Positions 31,277-31,574 of a stretch of 31,574 nt of DNA are shown in pieces. How positions within the stretch are numbered: position 1 is the stretch's first letter; every line of letters begins with the position of its first letter. The stretch lies in contig CATPBF010000195.1 in assembly GCA_955652585.1 (NCBI GenBank), positions 1-31,574 on the forward strand. The letters are read 5' to 3'. Position numbers and translations under genes: made by a program. The notes under the pieces were generated by a model. That model ran no database searches, was not told where the DNA came from, and worked only from the letters and a program-made list of their open reading frames with translations. This stretch comes from Candidatus Dormiibacterota bacterium (GTDB lineage: Bacteria > Chloroflexota > Dormibacteria > Dormibacterales > Dormibacteraceae).

Positions 31277-31313
31277 CAACTTCTTCAATCGTTTTCTAAG
31301 GTTCGTTCGTAAA

Positions 31314-31351
31314 AGCGCTCGGGGTTCTGTGGAGCCCCGAGCGCTCCTTTT
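31314..31351 (+). terminator. Rho-independent terminator of the Lys/Ala peptide gene
   Basis: AGCGCTCGGGG (31314-31324) and CCCCGAGCGCT (31335-31345) form a perfect 11-bp stem with a 10-nt loop, followed by CC and TTTT (31348-31351). The position, 37 bp after the stop of the 22-codon gene and on the same strand, fits its terminator. Confidence 0.85.
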
Positions 31352-31369
31352 CTCGGTTGATTGCAGCTA

Positions 31370-31392
31370 CATAGAAAGGAATGGGTTCTATG
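31370..31392. repeat. Inverted repeat
   Basis: CATAGAA and TTCTATG, 7 bp each, are separated by 9 nt. It lies between the peptide terminator and the palindromes before the TetR-type operator; the role is unknown. Confidence 0.5.
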
Positions 31393-31423
31393 GGCGGGAC
31401 TGCAGAGTTCCTTTCTCCCCACC

Positions 31424-31442
31424 CGGCGCGCTGCGCGCGCCG
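31424..31442. repeat. GC-only palindrome
   Basis: CGGCGCGC and GCGCGCCG form a perfect 8-bp stem with TGC between, the same loop as the 30093 palindrome. It is directly followed by a second palindrome, so the pair may be one dispersed repeat unit. Confidence 0.55.
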
Positions 31443-31443
31443 A

Positions 31444-31463
31444 CCTCCCCATAAGTGGGGAGG
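31444..31463. repeat. CTCCCC/GGGGAG palindrome
   Basis: CCTCCCCA and TGGGGAGG form a perfect 8-bp stem around TAAG. It shares its core with the palindrome at 30093-30115. It sits 8 bp before the -35 box of the rightmost promoter and may insulate it. Confidence 0.55.
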
Positions 31464-31471
31464 CATGCTAC

Positions 31472-31500
31472 TTGACTAACGAACAAATGTTCGTTAGTCT
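31472..31500 (+). promoter_or_regulatory. Promoter with embedded TetR-type operator
   Basis: -35 TTGACT (31472-31477) and -10 TAGTCT (31495-31500) are 17 bp apart. Between and across them lies a perfect inverted repeat, GACTAACGAACA (31474-31485), AA, and its exact complement (31488-31499). Length, symmetry and AACGAAC half-sites are typical of TetR-family operators, so the downstream gene is probably repressed by such a protein, perhaps its own product. Confidence 0.75.
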
Positions 31501-31574
31501 GTGCCCACCTCCGCTTCTCGCCTGCGTCTTGCTCCCAGAGGCCCGCAAAGAAAGATGCAGGAACTCGAACACGC
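31501..31574 (+). CDS. Start of a gene, possibly a TetR-family regulator
   Basis: An open frame runs off the right edge. ATG 31555 gives MQELEHA; an in-frame GTG at 31501 would give a 24-residue basic beginning (PTSASRLRLAPRGPQRK), but it touches the -10 box, so the transcript would not contain it. A short basic N-terminus followed by a helix fits a TetR-family regulator, and the palindromic operator in the promoter supports this. The visible part is too short to identify. Confidence 0.35.
   Translation, partial: MPTSASRLRLAPRGPQRKMQELEH

Noticed and set aside
30692..31288. A minus-strand frame starting with a lipoprotein-like Leu/Gly/Cys-rich signal sequence
   Set aside because: The apparent signal is simply the antisense of the Lys/Ala peptide gene (AAG/GCC codons read as CTT/GGC). 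The peptide gene has a strong SD and terminator on the other strand.
1..31574. CRISPR array, rRNA genes, insertion sequences
   Set aside because: No regularly spaced repeats, rRNA segments or transposase-like proteins were found on either strand.

Overview
The window is a high-GC bacterial chromosome segment, densely packed with genes on both strands and many 1-8 nt stop/start overlaps. The gene content suggests a Chloroflexota / 'Ca. Dormibacterota'-like or Actinomycetota-like bacterium: an actinobacterial-style Tad pilus operon with three TadE/G-like proteins, a GT35/GT5/GH57 alpha-glucan cluster, a GDP-mannose pyrophosphorylase with a phosphomannomutase-like tail, and -10 boxes lying 6-10 nt before start codons as in leaderless transcription. 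The phylum is an inference; there is no rRNA in the window.

Layout. 1-1532 (minus): mobA-etfB-etfA, with etfA cut by the window edge. 1554-2396 (plus): a metal-dependent amidohydrolase. 2397-4623: an A+T-richer insert holding a protein with two PD-(D/E)XK nuclease-like domains, a frameshifted small gene and a two-TM membrane protein. The insert is bracketed by two copies (89% identical) of the last 56 bp of the amidohydrolase gene. 4631-9558 (minus): Tad/Flp pilus operon cpaB-tadA-tadB-tadC-tadE-tadE-tadG. 9697-12497: two uncharacterised genes and an acetyl-CoA-synthetase-like acyl-CoA ligase. 12494-12856 (minus): a DsrE-family gene whose frame is interrupted only by one TGA, exactly where family members have Cys, followed by a SECIS-like hairpin; this is a strong selenoprotein candidate. 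12898-16863: MFS transporter, GYD-domain protein, Tat-exported flavin amine oxidase and a membrane protein. 16867-16942: tRNA-Gly(CCC). 16968-28836: sugar-nucleotide and alpha-glucan metabolism (ManC/PMM-like protein, glucan phosphorylase, GH57-GlgA fusion, GH57 amylase, GT4 glycosyltransferase, inositol monophosphatase family). 28906-30909: small proteins and two alpha/beta hydrolases. 30910-31574: a compact tail with a decayed or recoded Cys-rich ORF, a 22-residue Lys/Ala peptide gene with its own Shine-Dalgarno and terminator, a run of palindromes and a TetR-type operator inside a promoter at the edge of the window.

How genes work together. The cluster around 19.5-28.0 kb would make and break storage or structural alpha-glucan: glycogen synthase (GT5) elongates, GH57 modules trim, branch or transfer, GT35 phosphorylase releases glucose-1-phosphate, and the nucleotidyltransferase activates sugar-1-phosphates. 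The Tad genes encode the motor, platform, minor pseudopilins and CpaB of a Flp-type pilus, but no Flp pilin, prepilin peptidase, CpaE or secretin is in the window. The most unusual items are the UGA-containing DsrE gene, the duplicated-tail island and the tandem-nuclease protein it carries.
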